A stretch of DNA of 29,937 nucleotides from positions 1-29,937 of the IMG/VR virus record IMGVR_UViG_3300022074_000251; one strand, written 5' to 3'. The stretch is from a virus. The translations under genes were made by a program, and so were the position numbers. This document shows, one piece after another, positions 21,701 through 29,250 of this stretch; the stretch's first letter is position 1, and the number at the start of each line of letters is the position of its first letter. The notes beneath the pieces were generated by a model. It was not told where the DNA came from. It ran no database searches and worked only from the letters and a program-made list of their open reading frames with translations.

Positions 21701-22301
21701 GCTTGAAAGCTTCTTCCCGCAATAGTTTTTCAGTAGGCTTCTTTATGCCTCGCTCTCTAAGCTGCTTCTTAGCGAAAGACATAGCAGCTTTCTTAGCGGC
21801 GGCTGTCACACCTTTCATGCCAGCTTGTGCAGCTAGTTTACCTACACCCAAAGATGCAAGGTTGGCAGGGTCTATAATCAAAGCTCTAGCGTAATCACCT
21901 ACAGCATCTAACTTTTGACCTACGGTGGTTTCATCAGAAAAGGCACCCTTCATGTTATCAAATAACTGATAAGCATCTGCAGCAGCAGCACGTCTAGAGT
22001 TTATCTCACCCTCTTCTTTAGCAGGGTTATGCAGGTAAGTCATCTCACCTAGTGTAGTAACAGACTGACCAAAGTTAAACTTACGCATATGATTAACGTA
22101 GGAGTCTACAATCTTCTGTCTATCATGAGTCATTTCACTCATGCCAAAACGCTGATCCATATACTTTTCAACAATGTTAAAGTTTTGATCCTCAATGAGA
22201 TCCCCTACAGAAGAAGCATCCGCAGGACCAAACACATCTTCTGTTTGACGGTCCTCGTCGTTGCGGGCAGCGGCCATCATTTGTTCATATGTTAATGCCA
22301 T
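18756..22301 (-). CDS. Large putative internal virion / DNA-ejection protein (1181 aa)
   Basis: ATG at 22301 immediately after the upstream stop. The 1181-residue product is the last gene of the virion operon. It is Ala/Lys/Glu-rich and mostly helical, with Ala/Gly-rich weakly hydrophobic stretches (for example V-A-F-A-G-G-L-F-G-G-G-I-A-Y-G-L near residue 270, and V-G-L-G-L-I-G-A-W-G-A-Y near 825). Large proteins of this kind, placed at the end of the structural genes in podoviruses, are usually internal core or ejection proteins that leave the capsid with the DNA and line a channel through the cell envelope. No lysozyme or transglycosylase motif was recognised, so the function is by position and composition. 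Confidence 0.75.
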   Translation of the reverse strand: MALTYEQMMAAARNDEDRQTEDVFGPADASSVGDLIEDQNFNIVEKYMDQRFGMSEMTHDRQKIVDSYVNHMRKFNFGQSVTTLGEMTYLHNPAKEEGEINSRRAAAADAYQLFDNMKGAFSDETTVGQKLDAVGDYARALIIDPANLASLGVGKLAAQAGMKGVTAAAKKAAMSFAKKQLRERGIKKPTEKLLREEAFKQERKILSRMLQSEAGKEAAQKSAKMEIGATALSDAAFGLSVDWAYQESFEKAGLQTDYDAVQGSVAFAGGLFGGGIAYGLNRISKGGSESVGASAKFFADAAEAKAKAADLAGEEVRRQTKEATENLKADPEAVESLSRDLADTKARLGDWFNKVRRGDMARAVPLEPGSPGTPRSDIILDLFLRGSPQDGFEGVSTILAKRGIKQPIGREGFANHFDWLSSTVMEMPDSVIDDIQGIFDETLGKFIPDFKGKTLEQGLDVLSSEVSQSARYLNILSKTSRAIGYEPETDEPLQRLIGAAKAELDSKQAEMSAKEMIAEGMTPFAARKAAVSKGAAKFQNNFIRTLVTHPGTTMLNLIGWTQASALQSITDTTRGVLYGPASFALSVMGRKADAVQARNKGIQLLKLQKQKISNILDPNATFNEAMDFFAHNPKAQKEMFRFMAGEIEMEDTLKQLNIKIDDMDKPGVPEKVMDFFQTVYGVKAQDFLTKTQEFMYNIDKQVRLKYNMSYSEFIADADLYKKMDGEEYAEVTATAVSDTLRNVFSKSYKPKSEDIDKTALGYVAAAIEDARRVPVVGALVPFGKFFNNTVVHMADYTGISFMHKYLGKSERDPYELAIKGAVGLGLIGAWGAYDYKNMEEGLAWNEDRMSDGTIRDRKYDFPFSFYKAMGRMAAHQHRDGYVPKELVADITATFGIESITRQLGEVSKAPYQLLLDLSAGDIDAVKSNASSAVGGAVSMYISGYTRPLDPINQVAAISRGEDYVAVDRNDGSKWLNNSVRYVDQMFDAMDLSVQEMLGQKAPQEKKRALSDTPGRAPIGRLFGFREKDAPSTINRMFNEIGLPEWKSNIKADIAAADNRMNEIIVNYLDYYAETVVNSPKWKEGTDEQRRYLVSRVLSISKKQAMKTLQVYGKTGDRRMEIMYEISKRGGSVSKQELSEGMEALGMTGEVEDLSNEALELLYFYLKDENNRKKLLQTESNL

Positions 22302-23678
22302 TTAGTTATCGCCTCGTCGCCTCGGTGTTGTCCTTTTAAGAGCGCCTGTTATTGGGTTATGGGTAGCGCCATAGGTGTCATTCCAATCATCAATTTGTTT
22401 TTGTAATGGGCGCTTTTGCGCAGGAGTTAAGCGCTTCCTAGAACCTATGTTGTTCTCTTCTTTAAACTTGAGGATAAGCTGTGCCATTGTAGGACGTGGG
22501 TCTGTAGGTTGTGTTAAGTCTACATCTGTATCGTCTCCTTCATTGTCAACGCCTTCGTCTGCACCTTCGTCTGCACCTTCGTCTGCACCTTCGTCTGACT
22601 CCTCATCCTCGTCTTCCGCAGGATCTGTCTTTCTTATATCATCTCCTACAATATAATATGTATCAGGCTCTAACTCTTCCGCAGCGGCTTCATCACTATC
22701 GAACTCTCGTAGAGTATCTAGGGGTGGTACTTCTATCCCCTGATCTGTCATGTTTTTATGCTTATCTTCTAACGTCAGAGGTACAGTCTGTGCTATGTAG
22801 TAGTCTGCAAAAGATTGTTCTAAAAGAGCATTGTCTGTCATAGATCCCGGATACTCGTTTTCAAATCTCTTTGCAGCATTTACTGCAGGTTGTAACAGAT
22901 CTGGATAAAGTCTTCCAATACCTGCATAGTCTTTACTATCAAGTAGATCCTGCAATTTCTGTTGAGACGCAGTATCTGAAGCTATTCTAAGATCATCAAT
23001 CTTATCTTCTACTAAAGTCTCTAAGTTACTTTCTATTTCTGCTGCCAGTGCTCTCTTCTCTGCGACACTTGCTTGAGAAGCAGGTAATGCACTATAGTCA
23101 AACTCTACAAGACCCGGAGCTTCTGGTGTTGAGGGTAGACCTGCCATAGCTTTAACATCACGGCCTGTAAATCCATCCACAGCAAGTTGATCTAGATCTC
23201 TATCAGCATACTCTGTTTCATCTCCAAAGAGAAGACCTAGACCCGAAAAGAAGTTATTCTCTTCCTGTCTGTCTGGTGTTTCCGCTCTGGTATACATACC
23301 AAAACCTTCTTTAATTCTATCTGCAAGAGGAGTATCAGGAGAGGTGTACGTACCTATATCTCCTACAAACGCTTGTGCTTCTCGTCCTGTTATAGATGTG
23401 TCATCTTTAATACTATTATACATATTACTTATGGCGGGAACTCCACCTTGATCATATAGATAGTCTACAAAAGTTCTTTCTACGCCTCTGCCTATGATGT
23501 AGTTAGACATATTCAAAACAGAATTAACGCTCTCTTGACGTTCCGCTACAATTTTTTTACCATAAGTATCTAACCAATCACGATTAGATTGACGTTTCTC
23601 TCTTATGTATTTACGCTTTTCCTCTAAGATATCAGCGCCTTCTTCAGCCATACCTGCTGCAAAATCCATCCAACTCAT
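22302..23678 (-). CDS. Putative structural protein with acidic repeat region (458 aa)
   Basis: ATG at 23678, four bases after the upstream stop, with GAGGAG eight bases upstream. The 458-residue product starts with a helical, charged part (M-S-W-M-D-F-A-A-G-M-A-E-E-G-A-D-I-L-E-E-K-R-K) and has a long acidic, low-complexity stretch at about residues 350-395 with tandem E-G-A-D units. It ends in a basic tail (R-T-T-P-R-R-R-G-D-N). Its location between the 194-aa and 1181-aa virion genes suggests an internal virion or tail-associated protein. No domain is recognised. Low-complexity acidic regions like this are often disordered linkers. Confidence 0.7.
   Translation of the reverse strand: MSWMDFAAGMAEEGADILEEKRKYIREKRQSNRDWLDTYGKKIVAERQESVNSVLNMSNYIIGRGVERTFVDYLYDQGGVPAISNMYNSIKDDTSITGREAQAFVGDIGTYTSPDTPLADRIKEGFGMYTRAETPDRQEENNFFSGLGLLFGDETEYADRDLDQLAVDGFTGRDVKAMAGLPSTPEAPGLVEFDYSALPASQASVAEKRALAAEIESNLETLVEDKIDDLRIASDTASQQKLQDLLDSKDYAGIGRLYPDLLQPAVNAAKRFENEYPGSMTDNALLEQSFADYYIAQTVPLTLEDKHKNMTDQGIEVPPLDTLREFDSDEAAAEELEPDTYYIVGDDIRKTDPAEDEDEESDEGADEGADEGADEGVDNEGDDTDVDLTQPTDPRPTMAQLILKFKEENNIGSRKRLTPAQKRPLQKQIDDWNDTYGATHNPITGALKRTTPRRRGDN
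22552..22599. repeat. Tandem 12-base repeat (four units)
   Basis: The unit CCTTCGTCTGCA is repeated at 22552, 22564, 22576 and 22588, the last with AC in place of CA. On the coding strand it gives the tandem E-G-A-D peptide of the 458-aa protein. Copy number is prone to slip, so related phages should differ here. Confidence 0.9.
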
Positions 23679-23681
23679 AAC

Positions 23682-24266
23682 TTAAGCTCCTCTACTCATA
23701 AGACCTTGACCGCCTACTGGTGGAGCTTTAGGCTGTTCTTCTGGCGCTTGTTGCTCTTGTGGTTGCTCTTCTCGCATCTCTTCTAACTGCTCTCTTTGAG
23801 GTGAACCAAAAGCCTCTGCAGTCTCCTCTACAAAACCTTCATCAACCTTGTCTTCTTCTTGTGACAGTTGCTCATCCAAATTTTTCTCAATAAGAGCTTG
23901 AAGCTTTTCTTCTTCCGCTTGTTTCTTTTCTTCGTCCTCACTAAAGAACTCCTTAAAGTTAATATTTGCAGTGTTAGCCATCCAATTAATTTCTTCATGA
24001 ATGATAGGAGCAATTATTAAACTCATGTCCACAGAGTGCATACCCATACCTACAGACGCAGTAAGAATACTATCTACTAAAGTCTCTACAGGAAATCCAA
24101 ACTCCAGTAAAAACAATACACCTTCAGCTACCTCTTGTTCATATAGTCTGTCCAAGTGATAGACAATAGCGGAATCAGGATCATTAATCTCAGGAGGTCT
24201 TTCCCAAGGAAAGTTTCCGGGTTCGTCAGTCAAAGATTGTCCGGGGATAGGTGCTTCAAAAAACAT
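23682..24266 (-). CDS. Hypothetical virion-associated protein (194 aa)
   Basis: ATG at 24266 with AGAAGG upstream. The 194-residue product begins M-F-F-E-A-P-I-P-G-Q-S-L-T-D-E-P-G-N-F-P-W-E-R-P-P, an opening I associate with structural-gene-linked proteins of marine podoviruses. A hydrophobic helical middle (V-L-F-L-L-E-F-G-F-P-V; S-L-I-I-A-P-I-I) is followed by a Glu/Gln/Lys-rich, probably coiled-coil or disordered tail from about residue 108. It is placed between the SleB hydrolase and the 458-aa protein and is likely a virion component. No enzymatic motif is seen. Confidence 0.7.
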   Translation of the reverse strand: MFFEAPIPGQSLTDEPGNFPWERPPEINDPDSAIVYHLDRLYEQEVAEGVLFLLEFGFPVETLVDSILTASVGMGMHSVDMSLIIAPIIHEEINWMANTANINFKEFFSEDEEKKQAEEEKLQALIEKNLDEQLSQEEDKVDEGFVEETAEAFGSPQREQLEEMREEQPQEQQAPEEQPKAPPVGGQGLMSRGA

Positions 24267-24273
24267 TATTATA

Positions 24274-25191
24274 TTAACCTTCTATGACAACATTATGCGA
24301 GTAGTAAGGTACTACCACAGGCTCATTATTTTTATAGCTAGAGTAGTACGTATGGTTGCCTATTTCAATAGGGTTGGAACCAGAAAAGTCTGTGCCTCGT
24401 TTTTTAGACAGTGCTTTATTTAAAAAGAAAGTGCTTCCTTGAGAGGCGTCTATGCCTTCTCTTACGTAGTTTTCAAATTCAAACTTCTGCATGTCCAGTT
24501 TATCAAAGGGAACACTGATCTTACTAATATTACCTTTAACTTTTCCTACAGGCTCAAACTGACCTTTCTGTTTAAGCACCGCTTCTAATGTATTAGGGAA
24601 TCTATCAGATGCAATCCTGTTTAGAATTACACCTCGTACAGCATTTCGTCCTTCTACACCTTCACCTTTAGCTTCAGCCCAAACTACACGCTCCAACATT
24701 TCAACTTGTTTAGAAGTCAATACAAGGGGATCAGGCATATCTTCGCCACCCTTGTCAGGTTCTTCAGTTTTAGCAGGAGGTGGTACAAGAGGTTTTCTTT
24801 CTTTTTCAGGAGAAGGCTCCTCTACTTTTTTTGTAGGCTTCGTTTCTTCCTCTTCTACTTTAGGTGCTAATTTATCTAGCTCCTCTTGAATTTCAGGATC
24901 ATTTTGAATATTAAACCAGTCACTTATTTTTTTACCTATATCCGTGCCTATTATACCCTTATCTTTTTTAGCCGTCAAGCCTTCGCTTACATCTATAGGA
25001 TCAGTATCAATAGCTGCTATATCTTGTCTAGCTCTTTGAGATCTCATAAGCCCGCTTTGTTCTGAGGCAGACTCTTTTTCTGACTGTATATCTGCAGCTA
25101 TACGAGCGCCAATACTACCAGCAGCAGCGGCAGCGCCACCGCCAAAGACAGATCTAAGACCCATTAAATTTTTATTGTTTGTTTTTGACAT
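24274..25191 (-). CDS. SleB-type cell wall hydrolase with long N-terminal region (305 aa)
   Basis: ATG at 25191. Residues 1-60 are Ala/Gly-rich, and residues 100-150 are Pro/Glu/Lys-rich linker. From about 160 to 300 is a SleB-like hydrolase domain: V-V-W-A-E-A-K-G-E at 169-177 with the presumed catalytic Glu173, V-I-L-N-R at 188-192, and Q-F-E-P at 211-214. SleB-type enzymes cut peptidoglycan glycan strands. A position among the structural genes, with a hydrophobic N-terminus and linker, fits a virion-carried enzyme that opens the cell wall at infection. A role as the endolysin is the alternative, since no other lysis enzyme is seen in the window. Confidence 0.82.
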   Translation of the reverse strand: MSKTNNKNLMGLRSVFGGGAAAAAGSIGARIAADIQSEKESASEQSGLMRSQRARQDIAAIDTDPIDVSEGLTAKKDKGIIGTDIGKKISDWFNIQNDPEIQEELDKLAPKVEEEETKPTKKVEEPSPEKERKPLVPPPAKTEEPDKGGEDMPDPLVLTSKQVEMLERVVWAEAKGEGVEGRNAVRGVILNRIASDRFPNTLEAVLKQKGQFEPVGKVKGNISKISVPFDKLDMQKFEFENYVREGIDASQGSTFFLNKALSKKRGTDFSGSNPIEIGNHTYYSSYKNNEPVVVPYYSHNVVIEG

Positions 25192-25216
25192 TATTAACTA
25201 CCTTATTGCTATCTAC

Positions 25217-27862
25217 TTAACCGCCACCAAATAAAATGCTACCAAAGAACCTGCCCATTGACCTACTATTAGCTGCGTCATTCTGTGCTTTAAGTGCTGC
25301 AGCTTGCGCATCTGCACTCATCTGCGTTAAGATGATTGCATTAGCTCTATCCGCTGCACTCTCAGAAGACTTCCAAGCCATAGACATAAGATCTCTTTCC
25401 CGTTGCCATATTTGATCCATAGTAGATTGTGTCATAGCATTAGAAGTCATGGCGTGTTGTCTATTTGCTTCGTTTTGTGCCGCCGTATTAATTGTAGCTA
25501 CGTTCTGTCTCCACTGAGCATTAGCTTGAGCTACAACTAATTGATTGTTTGCGTTGAACTGATCTCTCTGGTTCTTTAATTCCGCATTAAACTTTTGAGC
25601 AGCATTTATTTCACCAGTGTTAAACTGACTCATAGCATTTTTTTGAGATGCATTGAACTGAGATGTCTGAGCTTTTAAACTAGCCATAAACTGATTAGTC
25701 TGATTCTCACTAGACGCATTAAACTGCTTGGTTGCATTCTCTGCCGCTGCATCTGTAAGCAAAGCTTGTTGCATAGCTTGTGCCTTAAACATACTAGCTT
25801 GCTGTTCATTATTCAGATTAGTCATGTCCATCTGCAAGAACGCTTGAGCATTTTGTACAGCAGCTTGTTGCTGATTAGACAAGTTTGCCATATCCATAGA
25901 GGCAATCTGTGCAGCATTCTGTAAGGTGGCCGCTTGCTTAGAGTTAAGCTCTGCTAAACCAATAGTCTTCATAAGCTCAGAGTTATGTATCTCAGCTTGT
26001 TGCTTTGCTGTAAACGTCAAGTTAGCCGCATCTGCATAACGTGCAGCATTAGCCATAGCTACTTGCTGTTTGTTATCAATCTTCTTACCTTGCAGGGCTG
26101 CTTCAAGCTGAGCATTGGCAAGATAAGCTTGCTGCTTAGCATTTAAGTTAGCCATATTAACTTGCATTTCGTTAGCGTTATCTTGCAGAATACCTTGCTG
26201 ACGATTATTTAAATTGATATTGTTTACTTCTGCATAACGTGCAGCTTCAGCCATGTTAGCTTGCTGTTGATTACTTAAGTTTTGGCCTTGTAAGGATGCT
26301 TTAATTTGAGCATTAGCAATCACAGTTTGCTGCATGTTTGAAAGATTTTGTGATTGTAAGGCAAAAGCATTTTGTGAATTTTGTAAAGCAGTCTGTTGCT
26401 CTGCATTAAAGTTGGCTAGTTCTACCCCTTGTTGGGCAGCAGCATTAGTTAATGATATTTGTTGTTGACGGTTCAGGTTATCCATCTTCATGGTACGGAA
26501 TGCTTCTGCATCCTGAGCAGCAATAGGTAATGCTGATTCCATAGCGGCTTGCAGGATAGCTGACCCTGCCATAGATGAAGAGCCAAGACCACGAGCAGCC
26601 ATAGCAGAGTTAGCAGCCCGCATAGCACCTGCAGCCCACGCAGGAGTACCATCATCAAATTGTTTCATTAAGTTAGAAAGCTGACCTTGTACTGTGTCTT
26701 GTGCTTCAATCTTACCTTCTTTAAATTCAGCTAACGTACCATCATCTACATTAAAAGATTTTAACTTAGCGGCAACTGCGGTAGCATCATCACTAAGACC
26801 TTCCATAGTCATAGCTTCAGCAGCCGCCATTTCAGACTCAGCTATTTTCGCTGGCTTTGGAATCTCTTCTGGTTGTACAGATGTTTGTGCCGCTTTAATA
26901 TTGTCGGGTACATTAGTTTGAGCAATGTCTGCTTTTACAGCCTCTTCATCTAGACCTTGAGCTACAGCAAGTTCTTCTGATGAAACTGTACGTTCACCTG
27001 CAACAGCTTCCTTAATGTAATCAGGGTCCATAGTAGCAGCATCAGCCATAGCTTCTTTAGAAAGCTCTCCTTTTGCAGCTTTAACTTGAGCCTCGTCAGA
27101 GACTTCTCCTTTGGCACCCTTTACTTTAGCAGCTTCTTCTGCTGCCTTATCTGCAACAGTTGTAGTGTCTACCGTGGCTGCAGTGACATCACTGGGAGCC
27201 GTAGCAGTAGCGGCTTCACCTGCAGTAGCGGGGTCTATGTAAGGTGTAGGACCACTTACCTGACCTGTACCTTTAGAAATAGATGTGCCTTGTGTAGCAG
27301 GATCTACGGCAGCTACTTCTGCTTTCTTAGCTAAAGAGCCGGGATCAGTTAAAGACTTCTTAACCATCTCCTGTTGCGCCCCAGAGAGTTGAGCGCCTTG
27401 ACCTTGACCTATAGCTGCAGCTTCCTCTTGGGCAACCCCAATTTCTTTACGCTTAGCTTCTACTGCCGCTTTAATATCAGGATTCGTTTGATCTTGTTGT
27501 AGCAACTGTTGTAGTTCAAGATTTAATTTAGTAATCTTATCACGAACTTTTTTTGATGCGGCATCTAAGTCAGCAGAAGTTGATGTAGCATATTCATCTG
27601 CTTCTTTTTTTGCTGTCGCAGCTTCTTCTTTTATCCTACGTTCTTCTAGAACTTTCTTTTCTGCAGAATTAACTTCTTCTTGAGTGTTATACTCTTGCCC
27701 CTTTAATTCAGGAAAGGTAGACGTAAACTTTTCTGGCTCAACAACGGGTTCAGGCTCAGGGGCAGGGGCAGCTTCGCCACCTCCACCGCCTCCACCGCCA
27801 TAGACTACTCTATCCTTAAACAGTAAGGATGGCATAAAAGGATTATACAAACTATTTCTCAT
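25217..27862 (-). CDS. Repeat-rich virion protein with 22-residue and 11-residue repeats (881 aa)
   Basis: ATG at 27862, overlapping the stop of the acyltransferase-like gene. Residues 22-30 contain a poly-Gly run, followed by a Pro/Glu/Ala stretch. Residues 55-460 are Ala/Glu/Lys-rich and helical. Residues 462-703 are eleven exact-length 22-residue repeats of the form N-[LF]-[NS]-x-x-Q-Q-x-x-[LM], and residues 713-811 are nine 11-residue repeats of the form Q-F-N-A. The C-terminus ends G-R-F-F-G-S-I-L-F-G-G-G. Periods of 11 and 22 are typical of hendecad coiled coils, so this is probably a long helical bundle or fibre in the virion, possibly an internal or tail structural component. I know no function for it. 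Confidence 0.8.
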   Translation of the reverse strand: MRNSLYNPFMPSLLFKDRVVYGGGGGGGGEAAPAPEPEPVVEPEKFTSTFPELKGQEYNTQEEVNSAEKKVLEERRIKEEAATAKKEADEYATSTSADLDAASKKVRDKITKLNLELQQLLQQDQTNPDIKAAVEAKRKEIGVAQEEAAAIGQGQGAQLSGAQQEMVKKSLTDPGSLAKKAEVAAVDPATQGTSISKGTGQVSGPTPYIDPATAGEAATATAPSDVTAATVDTTTVADKAAEEAAKVKGAKGEVSDEAQVKAAKGELSKEAMADAATMDPDYIKEAVAGERTVSSEELAVAQGLDEEAVKADIAQTNVPDNIKAAQTSVQPEEIPKPAKIAESEMAAAEAMTMEGLSDDATAVAAKLKSFNVDDGTLAEFKEGKIEAQDTVQGQLSNLMKQFDDGTPAWAAGAMRAANSAMAARGLGSSSMAGSAILQAAMESALPIAAQDAEAFRTMKMDNLNRQQQISLTNAAAQQGVELANFNAEQQTALQNSQNAFALQSQNLSNMQQTVIANAQIKASLQGQNLSNQQQANMAEAARYAEVNNINLNNRQQGILQDNANEMQVNMANLNAKQQAYLANAQLEAALQGKKIDNKQQVAMANAARYADAANLTFTAKQQAEIHNSELMKTIGLAELNSKQAATLQNAAQIASMDMANLSNQQQAAVQNAQAFLQMDMTNLNNEQQASMFKAQAMQQALLTDAAAENATKQFNASSENQTNQFMASLKAQTSQFNASQKNAMSQFNTGEINAAQKFNAELKNQRDQFNANNQLVVAQANAQWRQNVATINTAAQNEANRQHAMTSNAMTQSTMDQIWQRERDLMSMAWKSSESAADRANAIILTQMSADAQAAALKAQNDAANSRSMGRFFGSILFGGG
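25430..25726 (-). repeat. Protein-level repeat: nine 11-residue units
   Basis: Residues 713-811 of the 881-aa protein are nine 11-residue units, the first six starting [QK]-F-[NM]-[AT], the last three degenerate. The period is exactly half that of the preceding 22-residue block, which suggests one continuous hendecad helix changing its sequence class. Confidence 0.75.
25754..26479 (-). repeat. Protein-level repeat: eleven 22-residue units
   Basis: Residues 462-703 of the 881-aa protein divide without gaps into eleven 22-residue units. Each starts Asn/Lys/Thr/Glu-[Leu/Phe/Ile]-x2 with a Q-Q pair at positions 6-7 in most units, a hydrophobic residue near position 10 and N-A near 12-13. The DNA is only loosely repeated, so the units have diverged. 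Confidence 0.85.
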
Positions 27863-28278
27863 GTTCTAAGCTCTCTTGTATGTCTTCTCTCTGGATCGTG
27901 CAGTCTGCGCCAGTTTACTTTTTCGTTTCTCTGATAGGTGTTTCTATGTTCTTGTCGCATCTGTTTTACTAAAGAGTATGCGTTTCCATAAGGCGCTAAA
28001 AGTTCAATAGCCCATAACTCTTCTTTAGTATCATCTTTATAATCTTCTTCTGTTATATAATACTTTTGTTTTAAAAAATCTTTAGCGGATTGTTTATTTA
28101 ACCAACACCAAGTAATAAGACCTACAGGTTTTTTATCTTTATAAAACATACGTATTCTATTATATTTTATAGGAGATATCAAGTATCTTTGTACGTCTAA
28201 TACATTATAATATTTATGCCATTTACTTTTACTAAAAAGTTCTAGTCCATCAACCACTGCTTGTTCATAACTAACCAT
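27859..28278 (-). CDS. HlyC-like (RTX toxin-activating) acyltransferase homologue (139 aa)
   Basis: ATG at 28278, overlapping the previous stop by eight bases. The 139 residues follow the HlyC plan: a His near the start (K-W-H21-K-Y-Y), I-S-P-I-K-Y-N-R-I-R, K-P-V-G-L-I-T-W-C-W-L (50-60), and W-A-I-E92-L-L-A-P-Y-G. The last corresponds to the HlyC segment W-F-I-D-W-I-A-P-F-G, whose Asp92 and His23 are catalytic; here Glu stands for Asp. HlyC transfers an acyl chain from acyl-ACP to lysines of its protoxin. No RTX toxin is present. The gene's end overlaps the 881-aa virion protein's start, making that protein a possible substrate, but only by position. Confidence 0.7.
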   Translation of the reverse strand: MVSYEQAVVDGLELFSKSKWHKYYNVLDVQRYLISPIKYNRIRMFYKDKKPVGLITWCWLNKQSAKDFLKQKYYITEEDYKDDTKEELWAIELLAPYGNAYSLVKQMRQEHRNTYQRNEKVNWRRLHDPERRHTRELRT

Positions 28279-28738
28279 TTACTACTTCATTCAATCCCCA
28301 AATCATTGCACCTGTGCCACCTAAAAATAATATCACACCTGCTGTTAGAGATAAACCCCAAAACAACCTATCTCTTGCTTTAGCTTGTGCCTCTAGTGCT
28401 TCTTTCTGTCTGACCCTAGCTGCAGCTTGCTCCTTAACTACTAAGTCCCACATGCCCGGTGGTCCATACAATCTACACACTTCACGTAATTCGTTCTGTG
28501 CTTCCTTGTGTTTCATCTTAGCTTGGGCTATAGCAAACCCTTCTTCTTCAGATGAGGTAAGTCTACCCAGTGGTCCCTTATGTCTACCTTGTTCCGCTAA
28601 ACTTATGTCAGCCTCTAGCTTAGCAAGCTTACCAAAGTGAGGCAGTAAGTCTGCTATATCACTACCAGCTTTAACTGCAGAACTAACTGCACCAGCTATC
28701 TTAGTAACTGCACCTGCTAAAGCTAATACTTCTATCAT
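28271..28738 (-). CDS. Putative membrane-anchored virion or lysis protein (155 aa)
   Basis: ATG at 28738 with AAAAGG upstream. The 155 residues open with a weakly hydrophobic Ala/Gly-rich helix (L-A-L-A-G-A-V-T-K-I-A-G-A-V-S-S-A-V), continue with a charged helical middle including a likely coiled coil at about 100-122, and end with a clear membrane helix at 126-148 (L-F-W-G-L-S-L-T-A-G-V-I-L-F-L-G-G-T-G). A C-terminal anchor with a long soluble N-terminal part is unlike most holins. It could be a virion protein or a membrane partner of the lysis system. No family is recognised. Confidence 0.65.
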   Translation of the reverse strand: MIEVLALAGAVTKIAGAVSSAVKAGSDIADLLPHFGKLAKLEADISLAEQGRHKGPLGRLTSSEEEGFAIAQAKMKHKEAQNELREVCRLYGPPGMWDLVVKEQAAARVRQKEALEAQAKARDRLFWGLSLTAGVILFLGGTGAMIWGLNEVVNG

Positions 28739-28752
28739 TATGGCAAACCTTT

Positions 28753-29019
28753 TTATTCATTTCTGTCTGCCATCTTTTCTACTGATGATCTTATTGCTTT
28801 TATGTTTTCGTCTATACGTGCTAGTGATACTGCTTGTTCATGTACCGAAGTTTCTATACGGGCCATGCGTTGTTGTAAGGACATGATGTCATCTCTATTA
28901 TCTTCAATGTCAGACATCATCATACTCACTGTCCATACGATAGCTGCTCCCTGAACAAGTAAGCCAAAGATCAGTGTAATCGGTACAGACTTGCTTAGGT
29001 GCCAGCTATCCTCAGACAT
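28753..29019 (-). CDS. Small membrane plus coiled-coil protein, possible i-spanin or holin-like (88 aa)
   Basis: I chose the ATG at 29019, which overlaps the upstream stop by 8 bases, instead of the ATG six codons earlier at 29037. The 88 residues have a membrane helix at about 12-33 (V-P-I-T-L-I-F-G-L-L-V-Q-G-A-A-I-V-W) and then a long heptad-patterned helix from 37 to 85 (D-I-E-D-N-R-D-D-I-M-S-L-Q-Q-R-M-A-R-I-E). One membrane segment plus a coiled coil is the layout of inner-membrane spanins and of some phage holins. No partner outer-membrane lipoprotein is visible here, so this is only a suggestion. Confidence 0.65.
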   Translation of the reverse strand: MSEDSWHLSKSVPITLIFGLLVQGAAIVWTVSMMMSDIEDNRDDIMSLQQRMARIETSVHEQAVSLARIDENIKAIRSSVEKMADRNE

Positions 29020-29233
29020 TAGCTGCAATAGCTGCATTAGCAGCAGTCATGTCTTCTGTAGTCCAGAAGTCTTTTGCAACCATTAGCTGTAGATGCTCTA
29101 CGTTGCGTGACACAGTGTCAGTCCAATCGGCATCTTCCATGTCCTCTGGTTGCCCAGCGTTTAGCAAGTCAACGGAGTGACCCATTGCTGTGTAGTGTTG
29201 TGCGATTTCTTCTGTAGTTAGTGTATCAGTCAT
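29012..29233 (-). CDS. Small hypothetical protein downstream of the tail fibre (73 aa)
   Basis: ATG at 29233 with AAAAGGAAA 6-14 bases upstream. The 73 residues begin L-T-T-E-E-I-A-Q-H-Y-T-A-M-G-H-S-V-D-L-L, then a Trp-containing acidic part and M-V-A-K-D-F-W, ending Ala/Asn-rich. It is helical, soluble and has no motif. Similar small proteins directly follow S74-type tail fibres in other marine phages as I recall, which could point to fibre assembly, but no function is known. Confidence 0.65.
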   Translation of the reverse strand: MTDTLTTEEIAQHYTAMGHSVDLLNAGQPEDMEDADWTDTVSRNVEHLQLMVAKDFWTTEDMTAANAAIAANV

Positions 29234-29250
29234 GTTTTTTCCTTTTCTGA

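Noticed and set aside
20434-21894. Several plus-strand frames of 79-101 residues between 20.4 and 21.9 kb
   Set aside because: All lie opposite the 1181-aa gene, which has a continuous frame and consistent composition.
22511-22843. A plus-strand frame with repeated Leu-His-Leu-Arg
   Set aside because: It is the antisense reading of the 12-base tandem repeat in the 458-aa gene.
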